Part shown: positions 27,328-36,001 of the stretch, one piece after another
Position numbering within the stretch: position 1 is the stretch's first letter
How the letters are laid out: every line of letters begins with the position of its first letter
DNA from: Micromonospora humi
Lineage (GTDB): Bacteria; Actinomycetota; Actinomycetes; Mycobacteriales; Micromonosporaceae
Length of the DNA stretch: 64,000 bases
NCBI RefSeq assembly: GCF_900090105.1
Contig: NZ_FMDM01000020.1
Location: forward strand, 37,092-101,091
Direction: 5' to 3'
Notes under the pieces: generated by a model
The model's input: the letters and a program-made list of their open reading frames with translations, nothing else
Databases searched by the model: none
What the model was told of the DNA's origin: nothing
Program-made: the position numbers and the translations under genes

Positions 27328-27729
27328 CCCCCCTCGCCCCCGCCCTGGGGGCTTGGAGAGGAAGGCGGTCGGTCGATGGGAGCCTCGTCGGCGCGCGATC
27401 AGGGGCCCGCCCACCGCGAGCGCGCCGCATCCTTCGGCCGAACGCGGGTGTCTGCCTCGCGCCCCGAGGCACCCATGCCGTTCCACTCGCCGCCTCGGTG
27501 AGCGGTGGGTGGAACGCGGTGGGTGTCTGCGCGCGCCCGGGACACCCATGCCGTTCCACTCGCCGCCTCGGTGGGCGGTGGGTGGAACGGCATGGGTGCT
27601 CGGGAAATGGGGGGTTCCCGGGGAGCGGGTGGGGTGCGTTCGGCGGCGGTGCGCGGCGGGTGCACTCCCGGAAGGTGAGCGCGGTCCCGCGCTGCCGGCC
27701 CACCCCGGGGGCCGGCAGCTCCGCGACGG
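27328..27729. other. 402-nt intergenic region with duplicated hairpin elements
   Basis: No supported gene between ykoC and the convergent Ala/Pro-rich protein gene. Apparent open frames come from the repeats themselves. The main content is the pair of 54-nt dyads annotated separately. Confidence 0.65.
27471..27597. repeat. Two tandem 54-nt dyad repeats
   Basis: Copy 1 (27471-27524) and copy 2 (27544-27597) start 73 nt apart and share ACCCATGCCGTTCCACTCGC and the following CGCCTCGGTG. In copy 2, ACCCATGCCGTTCCA is exactly inverted as TGGAACGGCATGGGT, giving 15-bp arms. Copy 1 has diverged on the right arm. Only two copies occur, with no cas genes, so this is not a CRISPR array. Confidence 0.85.
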
Positions 27730-28185
27730 TCAGCTGCGCCGGAAGGCGTAGAACCGGGTCTGGCCGGCGGGCTGGCTGCGCCCCTTGAGCCTGCCACCGC
27801 GGCTTCCGGGCGGCCCGGACTTCGGCGGCGCCGGACGGGTCGACGCGGGCTCGACCGAAATCGTGTCGGGCAGTGCGTCGTCGGGCAGCACCGGCTCGGC
27901 CAACGCGCCGCCCGGCAACTCACCGGACGGAACCGGGTCGGCCCCGGGCACCGCACCACCCGGCGATGCCGCACCGGACAACGCCGCGCCGGACAACGCC
28001 GCGCCGGACGACGCACCACCCGGCGATGCCGCGCCGGGCAGGACCGGAGCGGTCGACGCGACATCCGGGAGCAGCGCCGCCGGGGTGGGCGGCGCCACGC
28101 CGAGCGCGTCGAGATCCGGCGGGGCGGACCGCCGCCGGGACGGCGACGGCTTGCGGGACTTCTTCGGGTTGCGCTTCGCGGGCAT
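27730..28185 (-). CDS. Low-complexity Ala/Pro/Gly-rich protein with basic ends
   Basis: A 151-residue protein with no recognised domain. The N-terminus is strongly basic (MPAKRNPKKSRKPSPSRRR), the middle is Ala/Pro/Gly/Ser-rich with short tandem units (GAALSGAALSGAASPGGA), and the C-terminus is GRSQPAGQTRFYAFRRS. The DNA contains near-identical 15-bp tandem units around 27970-28010. AGGAGG 7 nt before the ATG supports translation. The basic ends could suggest nucleic acid binding, but this is not shown. Confidence 0.55.
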   Translation of the reverse strand: MPAKRNPKKSRKPSPSRRRSAPPDLDALGVAPPTPAALLPDVASTAPVLPGAASPGGASSGAALSGAALSGAASPGGAVPGADPVPSGELPGGALAEPVLPDDALPDTISVEPASTRPAPPKSGPPGSRGGRLKGRSQPAGQTRFYAFRRS

Positions 28186-28433
28186 CCGCGGGCCTCCTGT
28201 CTGTCGGGCGCGCCGACCGGCGACGCGCCGAGCGGGTGCCCCGGTGCGATCCGACCACGACAGACACCGCGCACGACGGCGGCGGGAAGAGGATGCGGAC
28301 GCCCGGAGCGGGACGGGTCCACGGCATCTGCGGCGGTGGACCGGGCTCGGAGGAAGGGCGTCACTTACGCATGCCGACACGCTAGCCCGACGCGGACCGC
28401 TGCCGCACCCGAATTACTGGCACCATCGTCGGC

Positions 28434-28730
28434 ATGCTGATCGCGTTCTCGATCACCCCGCTCGGCGTGGGTGAATCCGTGGGTGACCTGGTCGCCGACG
28501 CCGTCCGGGTGGTCCGCGAGTCCGGCCTGCCGAACCGGACCGACGCCATGTTCACCACCGTCGAGGGCGAGTGGGACGAGGTGATGGCGGTGGTGAAGCG
28601 GGCCGTCGACACCGTCGCGGCCCAGTCGCCCCGGGTCAGCCTGGTACTCAAGGCCGACCTACGTCCCGGGGTGACCGACGCGTTGACCGCGAAGGTGGCG
28701 CACGTCGAGGCGCGTCTCGCCGAGGGGTGA
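28434..28730 (+). CDS. Thiamine-binding protein family (MTH1187/YkoF-like, DUF77)
   Basis: A 98-residue ferredoxin-like protein. The start MLIAFSITPLGVGESVGDLVADAVRVVRESGLP and TTVEGEWDEVMAVVKRAVDTVAAQSPRVSLVLKAD match the thiamine_BP / MTH1187 family, which forms tetramers and binds thiamine-like ligands in some members. It lies about 1.1 kb from the riboswitch-controlled ykoEDC transporter, so a shared role in thiamine handling is possible, though no TPP riboswitch precedes it. Confidence 0.85.
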   Translation: MLIAFSITPLGVGESVGDLVADAVRVVRESGLPNRTDAMFTTVEGEWDEVMAVVKRAVDTVAAQSPRVSLVLKADLRPGVTDALTAKVAHVEARLAEG

Positions 28731-28836
28731 GACACGGCGCCACCGCCTCCTCACCCACGGTCGAGGTGTGGTCCGCTCATGCCGCGACCGCGATACGGTC
28801 GCAGGACGGCAACGAGGACGAGAGGTGGCGGTACGC

Positions 28837-30279
28837 ATGGCAGAACAGGCGACGGCGCAGATCGGGGTCACCGGTCTGGCGGTGATGGGTCGCAACCTGG
28901 CCCGGAACCTGGCCCGCAACGGCTTCTCCGTGGCGGTGCACAACCGAACGCCTGCCCGCACCCGCAGCCTGGTCGCCGAGCACGGCGACGAGGGCACCTT
29001 CGTGCCGTCCGAGTCGCTCGCCGACTTCGTCGGCTCGCTGGAGCGGCCGCGCGCGGTGATCGTGATGGTCAAGGCCGGCGCGCCCACCGACGCCGTGATC
29101 GACGAGCTGATCCCGCTGCTGGAGGAGGGGGACATCGTCGTCGACTGCGGCAACGCGCACTTCGCCGACACCCGCCGCCGGGAGGAGGCGCTGCGCGCGC
29201 ACGGGCTGCACTTCGTCGGCACCGGGGTCTCCGGCGGCGAGGAGGGCGCACTGCGCGGGCCGAGCATCATGCCGGGCGGCTCGGCGGAGTCCTACCAGAA
29301 GCTCGGGCCGATCTTCGAGAAGATCGCCGCGCAGGTCGAGGGCGAGTCGTGCTGCCGGCACGTCGGGCCGGACGGCGCGGGTCACTTCGTGAAGATGGTG
29401 CACAACGGCATCGAGTACGCCGACATGCAGCTCATCGCCGAGGCGTACGACCTGTTGCGGGCCGGCCTGTCCGCGACCCCGGCGGAGATCGCGGAGATCT
29501 TCCGGGAGTGGAACGGCGGCGAGCTGGAGTCGTTCCTCATCGAGATCACCGCCGACGTGCTCGGCCACACGGACGCGGCGACCGGCAAGGCGTTCGTGGA
29601 CGTGGTCCTCGACCAGGCCGAGCAGAAGGGCACCGGCCGCTGGACCGTGCAGAGCGCGCTGGACCTGGGCATCCCGATCACCGGCATCGCCGAGGCCACG
29701 TTCGCGCGGTCGCTGTCCGGGCACGCCGACCAGCGCGAGGCGGCCCGCCGGGTGTTCCCCGACGCCGGCGAGAAGTGGCAGGTGGACGACCGGGACACGT
29801 TCGTCGAGGACGTGCGCCGCGCGCTGCTGGCCAGCAAGATCGTCGCGTACGCGCAGGGCTTCGACCACATCCGTGCCGGCAGCCGGGAGTACGACTGGAA
29901 CATCGACCTGGGTGGCACGGCCACCATCTGGCGGGGCGGTTGCATCATCCGGGCCCGCTTCCTGGACCGGATCAAGGAGGCGTACGACGGCGAGCCGGAC
30001 CTGTCGACGCTGCTGGTGGCGCCCTGGTTCGCCGAGCGGGTCAGCGCCGGCGTGCCGGCCTGGCGGCGGGTGGTGGCCGACGCGGCCCGGGCGGGCGTGC
30101 CGGCCCCGGCCTTCGCGTCGTCGCTGGCCTACTTCGACGCGCTGCGCGCCGCGCGGCTGCCGGCCGCGCTGATCCAGGGGCTGCGGGACAACTTCGGCGC
30201 GCACACCTACCACCGGGTGGACCGGGCCGGCTCGTTCCACACGCTCTGGGCGGGCGACCGCTCCGAAGTGGAGGGCTGA
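28837..30279 (+). CDS. gnd: 6-phosphogluconate dehydrogenase, decarboxylating
   Basis: A 480-residue enzyme, the long (dimeric) form. The N-terminal Rossmann domain is GVTGLAVMGRNLARNLARNG with NRT after beta2. The substrate and catalytic region is GGEEGALRGPSIMPGG and HFVKMVHNGIEYADMQL, containing the catalytic Lys. The C-terminal helical domain ends with NFGAHTYHRVDRAGSFHTLW. It converts 6-phosphogluconate to ribulose-5-phosphate and CO2 with NADP+ in the oxidative pentose phosphate pathway. ATG 28837 is chosen; an in-frame GTG at 28825 is an alternative start. Confidence 0.95.
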   Translation: MAEQATAQIGVTGLAVMGRNLARNLARNGFSVAVHNRTPARTRSLVAEHGDEGTFVPSESLADFVGSLERPRAVIVMVKAGAPTDAVIDELIPLLEEGDIVVDCGNAHFADTRRREEALRAHGLHFVGTGVSGGEEGALRGPSIMPGGSAESYQKLGPIFEKIAAQVEGESCCRHVGPDGAGHFVKMVHNGIEYADMQLIAEAYDLLRAGLSATPAEIAEIFREWNGGELESFLIEITADVLGHTDAATGKAFVDVVLDQAEQKGTGRWTVQSALDLGIPITGIAEATFARSLSGHADQREAARRVFPDAGEKWQVDDRDTFVEDVRRALLASKIVAYAQGFDHIRAGSREYDWNIDLGGTATIWRGGCIIRARFLDRIKEAYDGEPDLSTLLVAPWFAERVSAGVPAWRRVVADAARAGVPAPAFASSLAYFDALRAARLPAALIQGLRDNFGAHTYHRVDRAGSFHTLWAGDRSEVEG

Positions 30280-30282
30280 GCC

Positions 30283-30504
30283 TCACCACGTGCGCTCGGG
30301 CGGGTCGGGGGCCCAGCCGGCGGCCGGCTCGCCGGCGGCCAGCTCACCGATCTCGCCGGAGCGGACCGCCGGGGTGTGGCCGAGGTCGGCACAGTGCCGC
30401 TCGGCCACCCCGGCGCACAGCTCGGCCACCGCCTCCCGACGGGTCGGCTCCACCAGGTCGGCGGCGGCCAGGGCGGCCGTCATCTCGTACCGGAGATCGC
30501 GCAT
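30283..30504 (-). CDS. Small conserved hypothetical protein, 73 residues
   Basis: A 73-residue acidic, helical protein (MRDLRYEMTAALAAADLVEP, then AVAELCAGVAERHCADLGH, ending PPERTW). No domain recognised. A GGGGGTGGAGG tract precedes the ATG. The stop lies 3 nt past the convergent gnd stop. Codon use and length are compatible with a genuine small gene, but function is unknown. Confidence 0.5.
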   Translation of the reverse strand: MRDLRYEMTAALAAADLVEPTRREAVAELCAGVAERHCADLGHTPAVRSGEIGELAAGEPAAGWAPDPPERTW

Positions 30505-30558
30505 CCTCCACCCCCGTGGCGGCGCGTCCCGGCGGCGCGCCCTGCGCCGATGGTAAAG

Positions 30559-30588
30559 CGGAACGCCCCGCGGATGCGGGGCGTTCCG
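30559..30588 (-). terminator. Intrinsic terminator-like hairpin after the 61-residue protein gene
   Basis: Perfect 13-bp arms CGGAACGCCCCGC and GCGGGGCGTTCCG with a 4-nt loop lie 29 nt past the stop of the minus-strand gene. Stem stability is high; the T-run is minimal. Confidence 0.75.
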
Positions 30589-30617
30589 TGGATGGCCGGT
30601 CGACGCCGGCCGGCAGG

Positions 30618-30803
30618 TCAGAAGAACCGACGCCGCTTGGCCTTCTGCGGCCGCAGCAGGTCCGCGCCCTTGGTCAGCAGGCGGCTCACCCCGGTCGGCC
30701 CGCGACGGGCCTCCAGCGAGTGGCTGAGCCGGCGCGCGCCGGCCGCCGCCAGCGGCACGGCGACCGCCATGACCGCCCACTGCCCGATCCGCTTCTGAAT
30801 CAT
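30618..30803 (-). CDS. Small basic protein, 61 residues
   Basis: A 61-residue protein with a short hydrophobic N-terminal segment (GQWAVMAVAVPLAAAGA) and a basic tail (LRPQKAKRRRFF). It is probably membrane-anchored. GGAGG lies 8 nt before the ATG at 30803, preferred over the GTG 9 nt upstream. It is followed by a strong hairpin terminator. Function unknown. Confidence 0.6.
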   Translation of the reverse strand: MIQKRIGQWAVMAVAVPLAAAGARRLSHSLEARRGPTGVSRLLTKGADLLRPQKAKRRRFF

Positions 30804-30870
30804 GTGGTTCACCTCCGCGTGTGCTGTTGGCCCTACCGGTACCCCGCGCGCCGCGTCGGTAAGCGTGAGC

Positions 30871-31683
30871 TCAGACTCCCGGGGCGACCGGGTTGGGCAG
30901 CGCGCCGCCGAAACGGCGGTCCCGCTGGGCGTACAGCTCGCAGGCGTACCAGAGGTGGCGGCGGTCGAAGTCGGGCCAGAGCGTGTCCAGGTAGACCAGT
31001 TCCGCGTACGCGGTCTGCCAGAGCAGGAAGTTGGAGATGCGCTGCTCGCCGGAGGGACGCAGGAACAGGTCGACCTCGGGCACCTCGGGGTGGTAGAGGT
31101 AGCGCGCCACCGTCTTCTCGGTGACCTTGTCCGGGTGCAGCCGGCCGGCGGCGACGTCCCGGGCGATCGCCGCCGCGGCGTCGGCGATCTCCGCCTGGCC
31201 GCCGTAGTTGACGCAGAACTGCAGCGTCAACGTCGAGTTGTCACGCGACATCTCCTCGGCGGTCTGCAGCTCGGAGATGACGCTCTTCCACAGCCGCCCG
31301 GCCCGGCCCGACCAGACCACCCGCACGCCCAGGTCGACGAGCTGGTCGCGGCGGCGGCGGATGACGTCGCGGTTGAAGCCCATCAGGAAACGGACCTCGT
31401 CCGGCGAGCGCCGCCAGTTCTCGGTGGAGAACGCGTACGCCGACAGGTAGGGCACGCCCAGCTCGATCGCCCCCTCGACGGCGTCGAAGAGGCTGTGCTC
31501 GCCCTGCTCGTGCCCCTTGGTGCGGGGCAGCCCGCGCTCCTTGGCCCAGCGGCCGTTGCCGTCCATCACGATCGCGATGTGCCGGGGCAGCGCGGCGGCC
31601 GGCAGCGCCGGTGGCCGGGCGCCGGACGGGTGCGGGGTCGGCGGCGACGGCTCGCGACGGGTCGTCCTCGTCGATCGGATCAC
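30871..31683 (-). CDS. uppS: Isoprenyl transferase (cis-prenyl diphosphate synthase, UppS family)
   Basis: A 270-residue cis-prenyltransferase. A Pro-rich N-terminus of about 33 residues precedes HIAIVMDGNGRWAKERGLPR with the catalytic Asp41. Later motifs are YLSAYAFSTENWRR and the C-terminal FLRPSGEQRISNFLLWQTAYAELVY with Glu/Arg for diphosphate binding. It adds isoprene units to make the polyprenyl diphosphate carrier (decaprenyl or undecaprenyl) for cell-wall synthesis. The GTG start overlaps the recO stop (GTGA), so both are co-expressed, as in mycobacteria. Confidence 0.94.
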   Translation of the reverse strand: MIRSTRTTRREPSPPTPHPSGARPPALPAAALPRHIAIVMDGNGRWAKERGLPRTKGHEQGEHSLFDAVEGAIELGVPYLSAYAFSTENWRRSPDEVRFLMGFNRDVIRRRRDQLVDLGVRVVWSGRAGRLWKSVISELQTAEEMSRDNSTLTLQFCVNYGGQAEIADAAAAIARDVAAGRLHPDKVTEKTVARYLYHPEVPEVDLFLRPSGEQRISNFLLWQTAYAELVYLDTLWPDFDRRHLWYACELYAQRDRRFGGALPNPVAPGV

Positions 31684-32519
31684 TCGGTCATCTCCCTGTT
31701 GACACCAGCGGCGGCCGGTCCACCGGCGCGCGGCGGGACCACGCCGGGCGCCGGGACACCCCGGTCGACCAGCGGCAGCGAGCGTAGCGCGCGCTCCAGA
31801 TGCCACTGGAGGTGCGCCGCGACCAGGCCGCTGCACTCCCGGCGTACGGCGGTGTCGGCGGCGTCGGCGTACGCCCAGTCGCCGGTGGTCAGCGCGGACA
31901 TCAGCGTGAGCGTGGCCGGCGCCGGGTGGGCCGCGCCGGGGGGCCGGCAGTCCGGGCAGACGGCGCCGCCGGCCGGCACCGAGAACGCGCGGTGCGCACC
32001 CGGCTCGCCGCAGACCGCGCACGCGGTCAGCGCCGGCGCCCAGCCGGCGAACGACATGCCGCGCAACAGGTAGGCGTCGAGCACCAGCGTGGTGGCGTGG
32101 TCGCCGCGGGCCAGCGACTTCATCGCGCCGAGGGTGAGCTGGAACAGCCGCAGCGACGGCTCCCGCTCGACCGGGGTCAGTCGCTCGGCGGTCTCGGCGA
32201 TCGCGCTGGCCGCCGTGTAGCGGGGGTAGTCGCCGAGGAACCGCTTGCCGTACAGCTCGATCGCCTCGACCTGGCTGACGGTGTGCAGGGAGCTGCCCTG
32301 GTTGCCCTTGGGGTCACCGGCGAGTTGGAGGTCGACGTGCCCGAACGGCTCCAGCCGGGCGCCGAACCTGCTGGTGGTGCGGCGGACGCCCCGGGCCACC
32401 GCGCGCAGCCGACCGTGCCGGCGGGTGAACAGGGTGATGATCCGGTCGGACTCGCCCAGCTTCTGCACGCGCAGCACCACCGCGTCGTCGCGGTAGAGCT
32501 GTCGGCGGTATCCGGCCAT
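31680..32519 (-). CDS. recO: DNA repair protein RecO
   Basis: A 279-residue RecO. The N-terminal OB fold begins YRDDAVVLRVQKLGESDRIITLFTRRHGRLRAVARGVRRTTSRFGARLEPF. The central helical domain follows. A zinc finger of four cysteines is present (CAVCG and VCPDC). RecO helps RecR load RecA on SSB-coated single-stranded DNA in RecF-pathway recombination. The C-terminus is extended by a Pro/Ala-rich tail (GVPAPGVVPPRAGG). It overlaps uppS by 4 nt. Confidence 0.95.
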   Translation of the reverse strand: MAGYRRQLYRDDAVVLRVQKLGESDRIITLFTRRHGRLRAVARGVRRTTSRFGARLEPFGHVDLQLAGDPKGNQGSSLHTVSQVEAIELYGKRFLGDYPRYTAASAIAETAERLTPVEREPSLRLFQLTLGAMKSLARGDHATTLVLDAYLLRGMSFAGWAPALTACAVCGEPGAHRAFSVPAGGAVCPDCRPPGAAHPAPATLTLMSALTTGDWAYADAADTAVRRECSGLVAAHLQWHLERALRSLPLVDRGVPAPGVVPPRAGGPAAAGVNREMTE

Positions 32520-32621
32520 CGGTCCATTCTCTCTCGGGGTGTGATCTCAGGGTCGGATCGGGGTGGACCGGTGGCCCATCCCCGATGTGCCGGCCGCCCC
32601 GCCGGACCTAGGGTTCTGGCC

Positions 32622-33410
32622 ATGGCTTCGCTCCGAACGGGTCGTGCGGTGATGGCCGCGACCGCCGCCGCCACACTCATCGTGCTCGCCGGGTGTGACA
32701 CCCTGTCGTTCCGCCGGCTCGACTACGACCAGACCGAACGCGCGAAGGTCACCCGGATCACCGTGGACGACGGCGGCTCGGGCGACGTGACGATCCGGGG
32801 CAACGGTCCCGCCGACCAGGTGAAGATCAAGCGCACGGTGCGTTACCAGGGCGGCGAGCCGGAGAGCCGCTACGAGCTCAAGGGCGACGAGTTGGTGCTG
32901 CCCACCGACTGCGGCCACCGGTGCAGCATCTCCTGGGAGGTGACCGCGCCGAAGGGCGTGGCGGTGCGCGGTGGCACCGGCTCCGGCAACGTCGACCTCA
33001 CCGACGTCGGGGCCGTGGAGTTCACGCTCAGCTCCGGCGACCTCACCATCAGCGGGGCGACCGGTGAGGTGCGCGCCGACACCACGTCGGGCAACATCCG
33101 GCTGGTCGAGGTGGGCGGACCGGTCCGGCTGCGGGCCAAGTCGGGCGACATCGAGGCCCGCCGGCTCGCCTCCACGGTCGACGCGGAGGCCACCTCGGGC
33201 AACCTCACGGTCGAGCTGGACCAGCCGGCCCCGGCCCGGCTGCACGCCACCAGCGGCAACGTCGACCTGGCCGTGCCGGACGGCCGCTACCGGGTGCGGG
33301 CCGACGCCAGGTCGGGCGACACCGACGTGCAGGTGACGAACGACCCGGGCGCGTCCCTGCTGCTCGACGTCTCCGCCACCAGCGGCAACGTCACCGTCAC
33401 GGGTCGCTGA
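32622..33410 (+). CDS. DUF4097-family surface lipoprotein (beta-helix adhesin-like)
   Basis: A 262-residue protein. A lipoprotein signal ends VLAGC with C25. The rest is a repetitive beta-solenoid of the DUF4097 type with recurring TSGN(V/I) / SGD(L/I) turns (GSGNVDLTDV, SSGDLTISGA, TSGNIRLVEV, KSGDIEARRL, TSGNLTVELD, TSGNVDLAVP, TSGNVTVTGR), roughly every 20 residues. It is exported and anchored to the outer face of the membrane; its partner is unknown. A TAGGGT hexamer 8 nt before the ATG suggests a leaderless mRNA. It overlaps the convergent acyltransferase gene by 14 nt. Confidence 0.85.
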   Translation: MASLRTGRAVMAATAAATLIVLAGCDTLSFRRLDYDQTERAKVTRITVDDGGSGDVTIRGNGPADQVKIKRTVRYQGGEPESRYELKGDELVLPTDCGHRCSISWEVTAPKGVAVRGGTGSGNVDLTDVGAVEFTLSSGDLTISGATGEVRADTTSGNIRLVEVGGPVRLRAKSGDIEARRLASTVDAEATSGNLTVELDQPAPARLHATSGNVDLAVPDGRYRVRADARSGDTDVQVTNDPGASLLLDVSATSGNVTVTGR

Positions 33411-34581
33411 GCGAGCCGCCGCTCCCCCGCCGGGCGCGCTCCGGCCAGGCGACCCGGTCGGCGGACTCGGGGCTCCGGCGCGGCGCCGGCGCCCGGACCC
33501 CGGCGCCGACCAGCCCGCCCGCCGCGCCGGCCGGGGCCGGGCTCGCCGGCGCGTCGGCCGCCCGATCGGCCACGGACCGCCGTGGCTTGCCCGGCACGAG
33601 CTCGGGGGTACGCCGGGCGGCCACGTCCTCGACCCAGCCGACCAGCAACGTCACCACCCCGACCAGCGCGAAGACCAGGACCACCCGCAGCCACAGGCCG
33701 ACCGGGTCGGTGGTCGACCAACCCACCAGGCCCACCAGCGGGGTGAGCGCCACCACGAACGGCATGTGCCACAGATAGATCGTCAGCGCCCGCCGGTTCA
33801 CCACGGTCACCGCCCGGCCGAGCACCGGGACGCGGTCGACCCAGGCCGCGCCGGTCGGCGCCCGGCCGATCGCCACCAGGATGAACGCGGTCGCCCAGAG
33901 CGCGTTGCCGAGCGGGATGTCGTTGATGTCGTACCCCCGCGGGCCGGGGTGGGTGACGATCCAGGCCAGCCCGGCCGCGCCCACCACCGCGGCGAGCGGC
34001 AGCAGCACCCGGTTGCGCGTCCGCCGCAGCAGCCCGTCGTGGTGGGCGAAACCGAGCAGCCAGGCACCGAAGTAGAGACCGAACTCGCGCAGCACGGTCG
34101 GCGGGTTCGGCAGGATCCCGAACTCGATCGCGGCGAGCAGCGCGTACGGGGCGGCGAGCGTGGGCAGCGGTGCCCGCCGGAACAGCCAGAGCGCCAGCGG
34201 CGAGGCGAGCACGAACCACAGGTAGTCCCGCAGGTACCAGATCGGGCTGAGCGCCAGCCCACCCCAGTAGTTGGCCGGCGGGTCACTGATCGGGAAGAGC
34301 CAGAGCAGCACCTTCGGGCTGAACGGCAGCCCGGTGAACAGCATCGCCGGCACGAAGACCGCGGCGAGCACCCAGAGCGAGGGCAGCAGGCGCCGCAGCC
34401 GGCGCCCGACCGCACGCACCCCGCTGCGGTCCAGCGACGCGGCCATCAGCGACCCGGCCAACGCGAACATCACCGCCATCGCCGGGAACACCAGCGTGAG
34501 CGAGGCGTAACCGGTGACGTGGTAGGTGACGACGCGCAGGATGGCCAGGAAGCGAAGCAGGTCGAGGTAGCGGTTTCGCAT
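33397..34581 (-). CDS. Membrane acyltransferase family protein (acyltransferase 3 / OafA-like)
   Basis: A 394-residue protein with about ten transmembrane helices. The N-terminus RNRYLDLLRFLAILRVVTYHVTGY carries the conserved R-x10-H motif of acyltransferase 3 proteins. PIWYLRDYLWFVLASPLALW and TIYLWHMPFVVAL match later family segments. A Pro/Ala/Arg-rich cytoplasmic tail of about 70 residues follows. Members O-acylate cell-envelope glycans or antibiotics; the acceptor here is unknown. It is a single gene convergent with the DUF4097 lipoprotein gene. Confidence 0.88.
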   Translation of the reverse strand: MRNRYLDLLRFLAILRVVTYHVTGYASLTLVFPAMAVMFALAGSLMAASLDRSGVRAVGRRLRRLLPSLWVLAAVFVPAMLFTGLPFSPKVLLWLFPISDPPANYWGGLALSPIWYLRDYLWFVLASPLALWLFRRAPLPTLAAPYALLAAIEFGILPNPPTVLREFGLYFGAWLLGFAHHDGLLRRTRNRVLLPLAAVVGAAGLAWIVTHPGPRGYDINDIPLGNALWATAFILVAIGRAPTGAAWVDRVPVLGRAVTVVNRRALTIYLWHMPFVVALTPLVGLVGWSTTDPVGLWLRVVLVFALVGVVTLLVGWVEDVAARRTPELVPGKPRRSVADRAADAPASPAPAGAAGGLVGAGVRAPAPRRSPESADRVAWPERARRGSGGSLSDP

Positions 34582-34721
34582 CAGCTCGCGGCAGGGCTCG
34601 GGGGCAGAGGAACAAGCTCCTACCCTGCTCCGGCGAGCTGTGAAACGTGTAAAGACGCCCGGTCAAGGTGAGATGCCCCATAGGCCTGGCTGAACCTGAC
34701 CACCGGCCCGCCGCCCCGGCG

Positions 34722-35618
34722 TCAGAAGCCGAGCTTGCGCAGCTGCTTCGGGTCGCGCTGCCAGTCCTTCGCCACCCGCACGTGCAGATCCAGATAGACC
34801 CGGGTGCCCAGCAGCTCCTCGATCTGCCGGCGCGCCGTGCTCCCCACGTGCTTGAGCCGACTGCCCCGGTGACCGATCACGATCGCCTTCTGACTGGACC
34901 GCTCCACGTAGAGATCCGCGTAGATCTTCGTGAGGTTACCCTCCGGGATCATCTCCTCCACCACCACCGCGATGGAGTGCGGCAGCTCGTCCCGTACCCC
35001 CTCCAGCGCGGCCTCCCGGACCAGCTCGGCGACGAGCACCTGCTCCGGGTCGTCGGTGAGCATGTCGTCCGGGTAGAGCTGCGGCGACTCCGGCAGGTAG
35101 TCGGTCATCACGTCGACGAGCGTGTCGACCTGGTGCCCGGAGACCGCGCTCACCGGCACCACGGCCGCGAAGTCGGCCAGCTCGCTGACCGCGAGCAACT
35201 GCTCGGCCAGTCGCTTCTTGTCCACCAGGTCGGTCTTGGTGACCACGGCGAGCACGGTCGCCTTCAGGCTGGACAGCTCGCCGGTGATGAACCGGTCGCC
35301 CCGGCCGACCGGCTCGTTCGCCGGGACGCAGAGCCCGATCACGTCGACCTCGCTCCAGGTCTCCCGGACCAGGTCGTTCAGGCGCTCGCCGAGCAGCGTG
35401 CGGGGACGGTGCAGACCCGGCGTGTCGACCAGCACGAGCTGCGACTCCGGCCGGTGCAGCACCGCCCGGATGATGTGCCGGGTGGTCTGCGGCTTGCTCG
35501 ACGTGATCGCGATCTTGGTGCCGACGATCGCGTTGGTCAACGTCGACTTACCGGCGTTCGGCCTACCGACGAAACAGGCGAAACCGGCACGATAGGGGCG
35601 CATCTCCGGCGAGGTCAC
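34722..35618 (-). CDS. era: GTPase Era
   Basis: A 298-residue GTPase for 16S rRNA maturation and 30S assembly. G1 is GRPNAGKST (residues 18-26), G3 is DTPGLH and G4 is TKTD. A C-terminal KH domain follows with VIGHRGSRLKHVGSTARRQI. The GTG start forms a GTGA overlap with the preceding gene; an in-frame ATG five codons later is an alternative. It sits in the conserved order corC - cytidine-deaminase-like - era, as in other actinobacteria. Confidence 0.96.
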   Translation of the reverse strand: MTSPEMRPYRAGFACFVGRPNAGKSTLTNAIVGTKIAITSSKPQTTRHIIRAVLHRPESQLVLVDTPGLHRPRTLLGERLNDLVRETWSEVDVIGLCVPANEPVGRGDRFITGELSSLKATVLAVVTKTDLVDKKRLAEQLLAVSELADFAAVVPVSAVSGHQVDTLVDVMTDYLPESPQLYPDDMLTDDPEQVLVAELVREAALEGVRDELPHSIAVVVEEMIPEGNLTKIYADLYVERSSQKAIVIGHRGSRLKHVGSTARRQIEELLGTRVYLDLHVRVAKDWQRDPKQLRKLGF

Positions 35619-36001
35619 TCGACCACCGTGCCGAGGACGGCGCCGTCCGGCGCGGCCACGTGGATCGGCGCGTCGGCGGAGAGGTCACGCACCGCGGCGT
35701 GCCCGGCCCCGTCGAGCGTCGACGCCTCCGTCACCACCACCGCCGCCTCCAGCCGGCTCGCGCCGGCAGCCACCGCCGAGGCGACCGCCAACTGGAGCGC
35801 GGTCAGGGTCAACGACGGCAGCGCGACGCTCGCCGCCGCGTATGTCCGGCCGTCCTGGTCACGGACCGCCGCGCCCTCCACGGCCCCCACCCGGCCGCGC
35901 GCGCCCCGGGCCAGGACGACGAGCTTGCCGTCCTCCGCGCTCAGCTCGGCCGGATCGGCGGGGGTGGGCAGTGCGGCCGGCACGGCGGCTGACTCAGGCA
36001 T
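35615..36001 (-). CDS. Cytidine deaminase-fold protein lacking the zinc-site motifs
   Basis: A 128-residue protein found between corC and era in many actinobacteria (M. tuberculosis Rv2365c-like position). The segment GAAVRDQDGRTYAAASVALPSLTLTALQLAVASAVAAGASRLEAAVVV follows the layout of the cytidine deaminase fold. However, the zinc-binding H/C-A-E and P-C-x-x-C motifs are absent: no His or Cys stands at the expected places, so deaminase activity is unlikely. It overlaps corC by 8 nt and era by 4 nt, implying strict co-expression. A scaffold or regulatory role is a guess. Confidence 0.75.
   Translation of the reverse strand: MPESAAVPAALPTPADPAELSAEDGKLVVLARGARGRVGAVEGAAVRDQDGRTYAAASVALPSLTLTALQLAVASAVAAGASRLEAAVVVTEASTLDGAGHAAVRDLSADAPIHVAAPDGAVLGTVVE

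Noticed and set aside
27471..27597. Possible CRISPR array
   Set aside because: Only two imperfect 54-nt dyad copies, no regular spacers and no cas genes.
32980..33410. Possible DNA tandem repeat in the lipoprotein gene
   Set aside because: The recurring SGN/SGD codons are the beta-solenoid protein repeat of DUF4097, not a DNA repeat unit.
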